Of a DNA stretch of 6,572 nt, positions 1 through 5,657 are shown piece by piece. The notes below the pieces were generated by a model, which was not told where the DNA came from, did not search any database, and saw only the letters and a list, made by a program, of their open reading frames with translations. A program made the position numbers and the translations under genes. Source of the DNA: an uncultured Eubacteriales bacterium (GTDB lineage: Bacteria > Bacillota > Clostridia > Oscillospirales > Oscillospiraceae); contig URPI01000122.1 of NCBI GenBank assembly GCA_900549705.1, forward strand, positions 1-6,572, written 5' to 3'. Position 1 is the first letter of the stretch. Each line of letters opens with the position of its first letter.

Positions 1-10
1 AACCTGTCGC

Positions 11-55
11 CACCCCTCATCAGCCTCGCTACGCTCAGCAGCTTCCCCCCGGGGG
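11..55. repeat. Left half of a short palindromic host repeat split by the IS
   Basis: This stretch runs from a cccct end through a small GC-rich hairpin region (around agcctcgctacgctcagc) into gcttccccccggggg. Joined to the sequence right of the IS (1472-1489, gggggaagcc then aagggg), it rebuilds a compact element with cccct/agggg ends and a gcttcccccgggggaagc palindrome. I recall similar hairpin repeats as common in Faecalibacterium-like genomes; copy number cannot be judged from one window. It may be a non-autonomous (MITE-like) or REP-like element. Confidence 0.5.
46..55. repeat. Left copy of putative target-site duplication (cccccggggg)
   Basis: The ten bases cccccggggg lie directly outside the left IS inverted repeat and recur at 1467-1476 directly outside the right one. 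A sixth C at 45 makes the left copy potentially 11 bp. Duplications of roughly 9-13 bp are usual for the IS4 family. Because the sequence is itself a palindrome, these bases could instead belong to the IS termini. Confidence 0.55.
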
Positions 56-73
56 CAATGTCATCAATTTAAG
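56..73. repeat. Left terminal inverted repeat of the IS
   Basis: caatgtcatcaatttaag matches the reverse complement of 1449-1466 except at base 13 (t versus c). The first 12 bases are identical. It would be the transposase binding and cleavage site. Confidence 0.75.
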
Positions 74-87
74 GATTCTAGGTCAAA

Positions 88-1443
88 GTGCCTAAAAAAC
101 GCAATAGGATTCAGCAGAAACGCCTATTGACATTCCTAAAATCAAGATATTATCCTGATTTTGGAGTGATTTCTATGAAATGTGGACGTTTATATACTGA
201 TATTCTTTCTAGCATCCACTCTGTTATTTCTAGTGAGACGTTTTTACGCAGATCCGTAAAGCGAAACACAGATTTTTCGAGGAGGCGCAAGTTGAGTTTC
301 ACCGACTATGTTTATTTAACCGTTCAAAATTTGAAATCCAGCCTGCAAGTAGGTCTGAATGTTTTCATTGACGCTCAAAAAGACGGGGAAATTGCGTATT
401 CCAAACAGGCTTTTTCCAAGGGGCGGCAACGAATTAAGCCCGAGGCATTTCAAGAGCTTTACCAAGAAGTTGTTTTGAATTTCTATGAAAAAGCAGAAAT
501 AACCAGCTGGGAAGGTTATCAACTGTTTGGAATTGATGGAACTCGCTTGAATCTTCCCTGCACTGAGGAGCTGGCGCAGCTCTATGGAGTGCAGACAAGT
601 CAGGGAGCGCCTCAGGTTCAGGCACTTGTTTCCTGCGTGTATGACCTGCTCAACGGCATCATTGTGGACACCCGTTTTGCCCGTTGTCAATCCAGTGAGC
701 GGGATGCGGCGAAGGACATGATTACCGCTTTCCACCTGCCGCAGGTCGAAAATCCGTTGTTTATCATGGATCGAGGCTATCCTTCCGCAGAGCTGATAGA
801 TGCAATCGTAAATGCCGGGCACAAGTTCATCATGCGCTGCCCCACAGAGTTTTTGCGCAGCATGAAGCTTCCAGAAATGGATAATACGCTGGCACACAAG
901 TTTGCAAAGCTAAAGCACTCCATGAAAATCCGTGTGGTAAAAGTCCAACTTTCCAACGGAAATATAGAATATTTGGCAACAAATATCTTTGATTCTCAAA
1001 TTACTTTGGACGATTTCAAATGGGCTTATCAGAAACGCTGGGGCATTGAAACCAAGTATTATGATGTGAAAAACAAGCTGGAAATCGAAAATTTTACCGG
1101 CTATTCTTCGGTTGCAATTTTACAGGATTTCTATGCGACAATGTTCTTGGCAAACCTGGCTGGTGTTTTGGAATACGACCTGCATGAGGAGATTGCGGCG
1201 GCACATTCTTCTCCCGAAAATCGTTATGCCTATAAAATGAATATTGCAATGACAATTTCGGAACTGAAAAGAAATGTTGTAGAGATGCTTTCAACTTCTT
1301 CCAGAATCAAGAGAGAACGCTTGTATGCGGAAATGGCATCCCGTCTCACAAAGGCCGTAGTCCCCATCCGCCCAAATCGCTCTGCAGAGCGCATTAAAAA
1401 ACACAAATCCATGAGATACCCAAACAATTTGAAGAGAAACTAG
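88..1443 (+). CDS. IS4-family DDE transposase
   Basis: This enzyme catalyses cut-and-paste transposition of the surrounding IS. The 451-residue product has an RNase H-like DDE core. The first aspartate is D150 in FGIDGTRLNLP, the second is D228 in FIMDRGYPS, and the glutamate is E321 in YQKRWGIETKYYDVK. That last stretch gives the IS4-family YREK signature exactly: Y314-x2-R317-x3-E321-x6-K328. The N-terminal 130 residues are basic and probably bind DNA. The listed start is GTG, just after an in-frame stop at 70-72 and with only a weak Shine-Dalgarno. An ATG at 175 (MKCGRLYTDIL) with GGAG eight bases upstream is an equally good or better start and would give 422 residues. The stop codon opens the degenerate inner part of the right inverted repeat. 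The family is certain; the subgroup is not. Confidence 0.93.
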   Translation: MPKKRNRIQQKRLLTFLKSRYYPDFGVISMKCGRLYTDILSSIHSVISSETFLRRSVKRNTDFSRRRKLSFTDYVYLTVQNLKSSLQVGLNVFIDAQKDGEIAYSKQAFSKGRQRIKPEAFQELYQEVVLNFYEKAEITSWEGYQLFGIDGTRLNLPCTEELAQLYGVQTSQGAPQVQALVSCVYDLLNGIIVDTRFARCQSSERDAAKDMITAFHLPQVENPLFIMDRGYPSAELIDAIVNAGHKFIMRCPTEFLRSMKLPEMDNTLAHKFAKLKHSMKIRVVKVQLSNGNIEYLATNIFDSQITLDDFKWAYQKRWGIETKYYDVKNKLEIENFTGYSSVAILQDFYATMFLANLAGVLEYDLHEEIAAAHSSPENRYAYKMNIAMTISELKRNVVEMLSTSSRIKRERLYAEMASRLTKAVVPIRPNRSAERIKKHKSMRYPNNLKRN

Positions 1444-1448
1444 GATTG

Positions 1449-1466
1449 CTTAAGTTGATGACATTG
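1449..1466. repeat. Right terminal inverted repeat of the IS
   Basis: cttaagttgatgacattg is the inverted copy of the left end with one mismatch. It begins five bases after the transposase stop codon, so the element has almost no 3' noncoding DNA. Confidence 0.75.
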
Positions 1467-1489
1467 CCCCCGGGGGAAGCCAAGGGGCA
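1467..1489. repeat. Right target-site copy and right half of the split host repeat
   Basis: Positions 1467-1476 repeat the cccccggggg found left of the IS. The following aagccaaggggca completes the palindrome and terminal agggg of the short repeat whose left half lies before the IS. Removing the IS and one duplicate copy would restore a continuous hairpin element. Confidence 0.5.
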
Positions 1490-1490
1490 G

Positions 1491-1583
1491 TTGCAGGAGC
1501 TGGTTCCATTCAACGTTCTGCTCTGTTCCGTCCGCAAATGGCGGCTGCGCCGCACCGGGTCGCCAACCTGGTGACTCCTGCAA
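1491..1583. repeat. Long imperfect inverted repeat in a gene-free stretch
   Basis: The stretch 1477-1690 carries no convincing gene. It contains a perfect 9-bp inverted pair, ttgcaggag (1491-1499) and ctcctgcaa (1575-1583). Further pairing inside includes ggtt/aacc and an apical gcggc-tgc-gccgc hairpin at 1541-1553. A 69-codon minus-strand frame (1649 down to 1440) crosses it but runs on into the IS end, and its composition looks like that of noncoding GC-rich repeat. The segment may be a second MITE-like repeat or a remnant of a gene; I cannot name it. Confidence 0.35.
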
Positions 1584-1691
1584 TGACCGCGGTAAACCAT
1601 ATGCTGCCGCCTCCGGTTCGGGTGCTTTTTGGGCAATTTGCACTTTCATTCAAAGCCCCAAAAAATTCCCCCGAAAACGGTTAAATGAATC

Positions 1692-1720
1692 TTGCTTTTC
1701 CCAATTTTCCATGATAGAAT
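1692..1720 (+). promoter_or_regulatory. Sigma-A-type promoter for the MATE-nudC operon
   Basis: A TTGCTT -35 box (1692-1697) is followed by 17 bases and a TAGAAT -10 box (1715-1720). An extended -10 TG sits at 1712-1713. Transcription would start near 1727, leaving a leader of about 30 bases with an agagagg ribosome site at 1747-1753. Confidence 0.6.
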
Positions 1721-1758
1721 CTCAGGACTACATTAAAATAAGGTAAAGAGAGGTCACT

Positions 1759-3147
1759 ATGCACAAACGGTACATTGGCGACAAGGCGTTTTACAAACGG
1801 GTCATGGCCATTGTCGTCCCCATCATCATTCAAAACGGCATCACCAATTTCGTCTCCCTGCTGGACAACATCATGGTCGGCCAGGTGGGCACCCTGCCCA
1901 TGAGCGGCGTTTCCATTGTGAACCAGCTGCTGTTCGTCTTTAACCTTTGCGTTTTCGGTACTACTGCCGGTGCGGGCATCTTCACCGCCCAGTTTCAAGG
2001 CTCCGGCGATACCAATGGCATCCGCCACACCTTTCGCTTCAAATTCCTCATCTGCCTGGGGCTGACGGCTGTGGGCATCACCCTGTTCCTGGCAGCGGAC
2101 ACGCCCCTCATTTCTCTGTTCCTTACCGGTGACGGCAACCCGGAGGATGCCGCCGCCATTTTTGAATATGGTCGTGCATACCTCCGCATGATGCTCATCG
2201 GTCTGCTTCCCTTTGCCCTGACCAACGCCTATGCCGGAACGCTGAAGGAAACCGGCGAAACGGTTGTTCCCATGCTGGGCGGCATTGCCGCCACGGCGGT
2301 CAACCTGGTGCTGAACTATGTGTTTATCTTCGGCAACTTCGGTGCCCCGGAAATGGGTGTCGAGGGCGCGGCGCTGGCAACGGTGATCTCCCGCTTTGTG
2401 GAGCTGTTTATTGTTGCCGGTTGGACACACCTGCACAAAGAGCGCAACGCCTTTATCGTGGGCGCTTACCGCTCCATAGCCATCCCCAGCGGCCTGCTGC
2501 GGAACATCATTGTCAAAGGAATGCCGCTGCTTGCCAACGAGCTGCTGTGGTCCACCGGCATGACCTTCCTGAACCAGTGCTATTCCACCTGCGGCCTGGA
2601 CGTGGTTCCCGCCGTAAACATCTCCACCACCCTGTTTAACCTCACCGGCGTGGTGTTCATGTCCATGGGCACCGCCAACGGCATCCTCATGGGACAAATG
2701 CTTGGCTCCTCCGCACCGGAAAATGAAGTGCGGGACTACTGCCGCAAGCTCATTGCCCTGTCCGTTGCCTCCGGTCTGGTGTTTGGGCTGCTGACCATTT
2801 CCCTGTCCGGTGCCTTCCCCCACCTGTACAACACCTCTGCAGAAGTGCGGGCGCTGGCCGGACAACTGATTGTGGTATCCGCCCTGTTCATGGTGTTTGA
2901 TGCCTTCGCCAACGCCACCTATTTCATTCTCCGCTCCGGCGGCCAGACCTACATCACCTTCCTGTTTGACTGCGGTTTTGTATGGGTGGTGATGGTTCCT
3001 CTTGCCTATGTTCTCAGCCGATTTGTCCACATGGACATTCTCCCGCTGTACTTCCTGTGCCAGAGCACCAATATGCTCAAGGCGCTGCTGGGCTACACCT
3101 TCCTGCGGCAAGGCAAGTGGATTCAGAACCTGGCACTGGACAAATGA
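1759..3147 (+). CDS. MATE-family multidrug/cation antiporter
   Basis: This is a polytopic inner-membrane exporter that would use an Na+ or H+ gradient to expel organic cations or other small molecules. The 462-residue length is typical, with about twelve hydrophobic segments in two homologous halves. Family hallmarks are visible: the first-helix region with QNGITNFVSLLDNIMVGQVG (residues 25-44), YAGTLKETGETVVPM (158-172), and the N-terminal-half signature NYVFIFGNFGAPEMGVEGAALATV near 186-209. The second half opens with KGMPLLANELLWSTG (253-267). The ATG at 1759 has an agagagg Shine-Dalgarno five bases upstream. It is the first gene of an operon, with nudC 10 bases downstream. Substrate cannot be deduced; in gut Firmicutes this family covers drugs, bile-derived compounds and unknown metabolites. 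A long open frame on the opposite strand is a codon-bias shadow. Confidence 0.93.
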   Translation: MHKRYIGDKAFYKRVMAIVVPIIIQNGITNFVSLLDNIMVGQVGTLPMSGVSIVNQLLFVFNLCVFGTTAGAGIFTAQFQGSGDTNGIRHTFRFKFLICLGLTAVGITLFLAADTPLISLFLTGDGNPEDAAAIFEYGRAYLRMMLIGLLPFALTNAYAGTLKETGETVVPMLGGIAATAVNLVLNYVFIFGNFGAPEMGVEGAALATVISRFVELFIVAGWTHLHKERNAFIVGAYRSIAIPSGLLRNIIVKGMPLLANELLWSTGMTFLNQCYSTCGLDVVPAVNISTTLFNLTGVVFMSMGTANGILMGQMLGSSAPENEVRDYCRKLIALSVASGLVFGLLTISLSGAFPHLYNTSAEVRALAGQLIVVSALFMVFDAFANATYFILRSGGQTYITFLFDCGFVWVVMVPLAYVLSRFVHMDILPLYFLCQSTNMLKALLGYTFLRQGKWIQNLALDK

Positions 3148-3157
3148 GGAGGGCACC

Positions 3158-3967
3158 ATGATTCAGGACATTCTCCCCCACCGCCTCCGCAACGAATATC
3201 ACCCCGACATTCAGCCGCAGGACAACGACCGGGTGCTGTGCTTCCGGGAGGGCAAGCTGCTCCTGCGCGAAGGGCAGCTCCCCACCGTGGGCAGCCTGGG
3301 GCAGCTGGACTACCGGTATCTCTTTTCCGTGGACGATGCCCCCTATTTTCTGGCATCATCTTCGGCGCTTCCAACAGGCTGCACCTTGCAGGATGTGCGG
3401 CAGCTGCGCCGGGAGCAGAGCCTGCCCAAGCACGAAATCTTCGCCATTCTCACCGGCAAGCATCTGGCTGACTGGTATCGGGACAGCGCCTTTTGCGGGC
3501 GCTGCGGCACCAGGACGAACCACTCCCCCACCGAGCGCGCCATGGTCTGCCCCAGTTGCGGCAAAACCTTTTACCCCCGCATTATGCCCGCTGTGATTGT
3601 GGGCGTGAAAAACGGGGACAAGCTGCTGCTCACCCGCTACCGCACCGGCTTTGCCTACAACGCCCTGATTGCGGGCTTCACGGAGATTGGCGAGACTGCC
3701 GAGCAGACCGTGGCACGGGAAGTGATGGAGGAGGCGGGCGTCCGGGTCAAGAACATCCGCTACTATGCCTCCCAGCCCTGGGGCATCGCCAATGACCTGC
3801 TGCTGGGCTACTACTGCGAGCTGGACGGCGACAGCACCATTCACATGGACACCCAGGAGCTGAAATATGCCCAGTGGGTGCGCCGGGAAGACATCGAGCT
3901 GCAACCCGACGATTTCAGCCTGACCAACGATATGATGCGCCGCTTCAAGCTGGGCATCGAGAAATAA
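3158..3967 (+). CDS. nudC: NAD(+) diphosphatase, NudC-type Nudix hydrolase
   Basis: It is predicted to hydrolyse NAD(H) to NMN(H) and AMP in the cytoplasm, and in the NudC family also to remove NAD caps from RNA. The 269 residues match the three-part NudC layout. An N-terminal region (1-105) is followed by a zinc ribbon with C113/C116 and C131/C134. The catalytic domain has a perfect Nudix box at residues 173-195, G-x5-E-x7-REVMEEAGV. After it comes SQPW (205-208), the start of the NudC substrate-specificity motif, although here it continues GIANDLLLG rather than PFPxS. The ATG at 3158 is chosen because a strong aggaggg lies at 3147-3153, overlapping the last base of the MATE stop codon. The frame is open upstream to 3002, but that part overlaps MATE. 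The 10-base gap suggests translational coupling with the exporter. Confidence 0.9.
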   Translation: MIQDILPHRLRNEYHPDIQPQDNDRVLCFREGKLLLREGQLPTVGSLGQLDYRYLFSVDDAPYFLASSSALPTGCTLQDVRQLRREQSLPKHEIFAILTGKHLADWYRDSAFCGRCGTRTNHSPTERAMVCPSCGKTFYPRIMPAVIVGVKNGDKLLLTRYRTGFAYNALIAGFTEIGETAEQTVAREVMEEAGVRVKNIRYYASQPWGIANDLLLGYYCELDGDSTIHMDTQELKYAQWVRREDIELQPDDFSLTNDMMRRFKLGIEK

Positions 3968-3980
3968 AACAGCATGATAA

Positions 3981-4027
3981 CCGCCGCGTGGGTGACTTGT
4001 AAATTCACGCGGCGGCTGTTCTTTTTT
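3981..4027 (+). terminator. Rho-independent terminator after nudC
   Basis: A perfect 10-bp GC-rich stem, ccgccgcgtg (3981-3990) with cacgcggcgg (4006-4015), encloses a 15-base loop. It is followed by ctgttc and a run of six T (4022-4027). It lies 13 bases after the nudC stop and separates the two operons. Confidence 0.88.
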
Positions 4028-4095
4028 GGGATGTTCCCGCTCCCCTGCTGCAGCAATGCGCCAGCATACCAGGGCTTTCCCCATCATTGCCGTTA

Positions 4096-4130
4096 TTAAC
4101 ATTCTCTGAATATTCCCGCCGGAATGTTGA
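4096..4130. promoter_or_regulatory. Inverted repeat overlapping a -35 box, possible operator
   Basis: ttaacattc (4096-4104) and gaatgttga (4122-4130) are inverted copies matching at 8 of 9 positions, with centres 26 bp apart. A second short dyad, attcc-cgcc-ggaat (4112-4125), is nested inside. The right arm covers the TTGACT -35 box. The placement fits a repressor site, but no regulator gene is in the window and the dyad could be chance. Confidence 0.3.
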
Positions 4131-4155
4131 CTTCCTACCCGCTTTGCGCTATGAT
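4127..4155 (+). promoter_or_regulatory. Sigma-A-type promoter for the TVP38-PAP2 operon
   Basis: A TTGACT -35 box (4127-4132), a 17-base spacer and a TATGAT -10 box (4150-4155) match the vegetative consensus well. The start would be near 4162, giving a short leader that carries the ggagga ribosome site at 4175-4180. Confidence 0.7.
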
Positions 4156-4185
4156 AATTCCGTTTTATAATGCTGGAGGAGTTCC

Positions 4186-4899
4186 ATGAAACGAAATATC
4201 TCAAAGAAACAATGGATTGCCATTTCGGTCATTGCGGCGGTGCTGCTTCTCATTGTAATTCTCTGGCAGACGCTTGGCGCATCCCTGACAACGTTCCTCT
4301 CCAACCCGGAAGCACTGCGCAGTTGGGTGGAGGAAAAAGGATGGAGCAGCCGCGTTGTCTTCGGCGCAATGATTATTTTTCAAATCATCGTTGCCGTCAT
4401 CCCCGGTGAGCCTTTTGAAATTGCGGCAGGGTATGCCTTCGGCTGGCTGGAGGGCACTGTTCTGTGCATCGTCTCCGCCGCCATCGGGAGCATCATCACC
4501 TTCGGCCTGGTACGGAAATTCGGCATGAAGCTGGTGCGCATCTTCTTCAGCGAGGAGCAAGTCAACTCCGTCAAATTTCTGAAAACCAATGAAAAGCGGG
4601 ATTTTCTGTTTCTTGTCATCTATATGCTCCCCGGCACGCCAAAGGATTTATTGGGCTATTTTGCCGGACTGACCGACCTGCCGTTTCCGGTGTTCTGCCT
4701 GATTTGTTCCCTGGGACGGATGCCCTCGGTCATCACTTCCACCATCGGCGGCAATGCCCTGGGAACACAGCGATACGGAACCGCCATCATTGTGTTTGTG
4801 ATTACCCTGGCCGTCAGCGGCTTGGGGCTGCTGATTTACAATCGCATCTGTAAAAAAAGCCGGGGAAAGCACTCGCCGGGAAAAGGAAAGGGAGCATAA
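4186..4899 (+). CDS. TVP38/TMEM64 family (VTT domain, DedA superfamily) membrane protein
   Basis: This is an integral membrane protein of 237 residues, normal for bacterial TVP38/TMEM64 members. A first hydrophobic segment at about 12-28 is followed by the VTT/SNARE-associated domain. Its landmarks are GEPFEIAAGYAFGWLEG (74-90), with the conserved G-x-x-FG turn, a membrane segment at 91-108, and the second re-entrant motif LPGTPKDLLGYFAGLTDLPF (148-167). It then has GRMPSVITST (177-186) and a final helix (199-218), ending in a lysine-rich tail. VTT/DedA proteins are linked to lipid scrambling or flipping, and some DedA members recycle undecaprenyl phosphate; the substrate of the TVP38 branch is not settled. 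The ATG has ggagga five bases upstream. The PAP2 lipid phosphatase gene follows after eight bases, which supports a joint role in lipid turnover (inference). Confidence 0.9.
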   Translation: MKRNISKKQWIAISVIAAVLLLIVILWQTLGASLTTFLSNPEALRSWVEEKGWSSRVVFGAMIIFQIIVAVIPGEPFEIAAGYAFGWLEGTVLCIVSAAIGSIITFGLVRKFGMKLVRIFFSEEQVNSVKFLKTNEKRDFLFLVIYMLPGTPKDLLGYFAGLTDLPFPVFCLICSLGRMPSVITSTIGGNALGTQRYGTAIIVFVITLAVSGLGLLIYNRICKKSRGKHSPGKGKGA

Positions 4900-4907
4900 G
4901 TACGCTC

Positions 4908-5609
4908 ATGTTTAAAAAACTGTGGAATTTTGTCCGGCACATTCTGGGAAAGCTCATTCCAGAATACACCGTCACGCCATTGGTGTGTACCCTGCTGTTT
5001 CAGGTTGTTGTCTATTCCGGCACAAAGCTGTTTATGGGAAATGCAACCTACCATAATTTTGAATCTGCTCTGGATTTGGCAACGCCCTTTCTTCCCTGGA
5101 CGGTTATCATCTACACCGGTGCTTTCGTTTTTTGGTATGTGAGCTATGTGTTCATCATGCGCAGTGGAAAAGAGAACGCTTTCCGCTTTCTGTGCGCCCA
5201 CACCATCGCCCTGGTTGTCATCTGGCTGTGCTTTATCTTTCTGCCCACCACCAATTCCCGCCCCACGGTGGAGGGAAATTCCCTGTGGGATTGGGGGATG
5301 CGGCTGATTTATGCCTCTGACGACCCCAACAATCTCTTTCCGTCTCTCCACTGCGAAATGAGCTGGATTTGCAGCCGGGGGCTGGACAAATCGAACGCGC
5401 CGAAATGGTACAAGCTTTTCGCCTACGTTTTCACCTTTATGATTTTCATCTCCACCCTGACCACCAAGCAGCACATCATCATCGATGTTCTCGCCGGTTG
5501 GGCTTTGGCTGAAATCACCTTTGACCTGTGCAAAAGCAAAAAGGTCATGCAGCCCTTTTACAGACTGTATGACCGGGAAAACGCCAATCGAGTAGGAGGG
5601 GCTAAATAG
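4908..5609 (+). CDS. PAP2-superfamily lipid phosphatase, 3' end altered by a group II intron
   Basis: This is a membrane phosphatase that probably dephosphorylates a lipid phosphate or pyrophosphate (phosphatidate or undecaprenyl-PP type). Of 233 residues, the PAP2 motifs are R118-P119 in TTNSRP (motif 1), PSLH at 145-148 (motif 2, catalytic H148) and S182-x6-H189-x3-D193 in STLTTKQHIIID (motif 3). The arginine usual in motif 3 is replaced by T183, and motif 1 has F111 where lysine is usual. I recall both changes from the PAP2_3-like branch, which includes sphingolipid-synthase relatives. Several hydrophobic helices surround these motifs. The start ATG follows the TVP38 stop by eight bases; the best ribosome site, gggag at 4890-4894, is rather far away. 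Codons from about residue 227 on (NRVGGAK and the stop) lie in intron domain VI, so the native C terminus has been replaced. All catalytic motifs remain, so activity may persist. Confidence 0.88.
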   Translation: MFKKLWNFVRHILGKLIPEYTVTPLVCTLLFQVVVYSGTKLFMGNATYHNFESALDLATPFLPWTVIIYTGAFVFWYVSYVFIMRSGKENAFRFLCAHTIALVVIWLCFIFLPTTNSRPTVEGNSLWDWGMRLIYASDDPNNLFPSLHCEMSWICSRGLDKSNAPKWYKLFAYVFTFMIFISTLTTKQHIIIDVLAGWALAEITFDLCKSKKVMQPFYRLYDRENANRVGGAK

Positions 5610-5657
5610 CCCCGACCTCTCACACCACCGAGCATACCGTTCGGTACTCGGCGGTTC
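5587..5657 (-). ncRNA. Group II intron ribozyme domains V and VI
   Basis: On the - strand, domain V (about 5656-5622) folds with CCGCCGAG pairing CTCGGTGG (one G-U pair), a two-base TG bulge, and TACC/GGTA closed by a GAAC tetraloop. The G-U pair places a CGC catalytic triad at 5653-5651. Domain VI has stems GAG/CTC and AGG/CCT separated by one unpaired A (complement of 5593), then a small internal loop and GGGGCT/AGCCCC with an ATTT loop. The bulged A lies seven bases from the proposed 3' end, where the branch-point adenosine is expected. The stop codon of the intron protein (5658-5656) touches the base of domain V. Confidence 0.85.

Larger units (their letters stand above)
56..1466 (+). mobile_element. 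Complete IS4-family insertion sequence, about 1.41 kb
   Basis: The element consists of one transposase gene between inverted ends. The left end (56-73) and the reverse complement of the right end (1449-1466) match at 17 of 18 bases, and similarity continues weakly inward to about 80 and 1441. Both ends are followed outward by cccccggggg, read as a target-site duplication. The size fits a single-gene IS4-family element. The interior is visibly more AT-rich than the genes from 1759 onward, as expected for acquired DNA. The outer boundary is ambiguous by up to about 10 bases at each side because of the palindromic flank. The transposase frame is intact with all catalytic residues, so the copy may be active. 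Confidence 0.8.

Noticed and set aside
1440..1649. 69-codon minus-strand frame beside the IS
   Set aside because: It has only a weak ribosome site, runs across the IS junction to its stop, and lies over hairpin repeat DNA. No family is recognized, so it is noted only under the repeat.
3002..3157. Upstream extension of the nudC frame
   Set aside because: It overlaps the MATE coding sequence in another frame. The ATG at 3158 has a strong ribosome site and begins the conserved NudC N terminus.
1681..3159. 492-codon minus-strand open frame opposite the MATE gene
   Set aside because: The translation is a glycine-, histidine- and glutamine-rich sequence without domains. It is the antisense shadow of a GC-rich third-position gene whose + strand product is an unmistakable MATE protein.
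4144..4171. Second promoter with a perfect TATAAT at 4166-4171
   Set aside because: The -35 match is poor, and the transcript would start at about the ribosome binding site at 4175, so the upstream TTGACT/TATGAT pair is preferred.
3356..4204. 282-codon minus-strand open frame opposite nudC and the terminator
   Set aside because: It runs through the terminator and promoter of the + strand operons, has no recognizable domain, and mirrors nudC codon bias.
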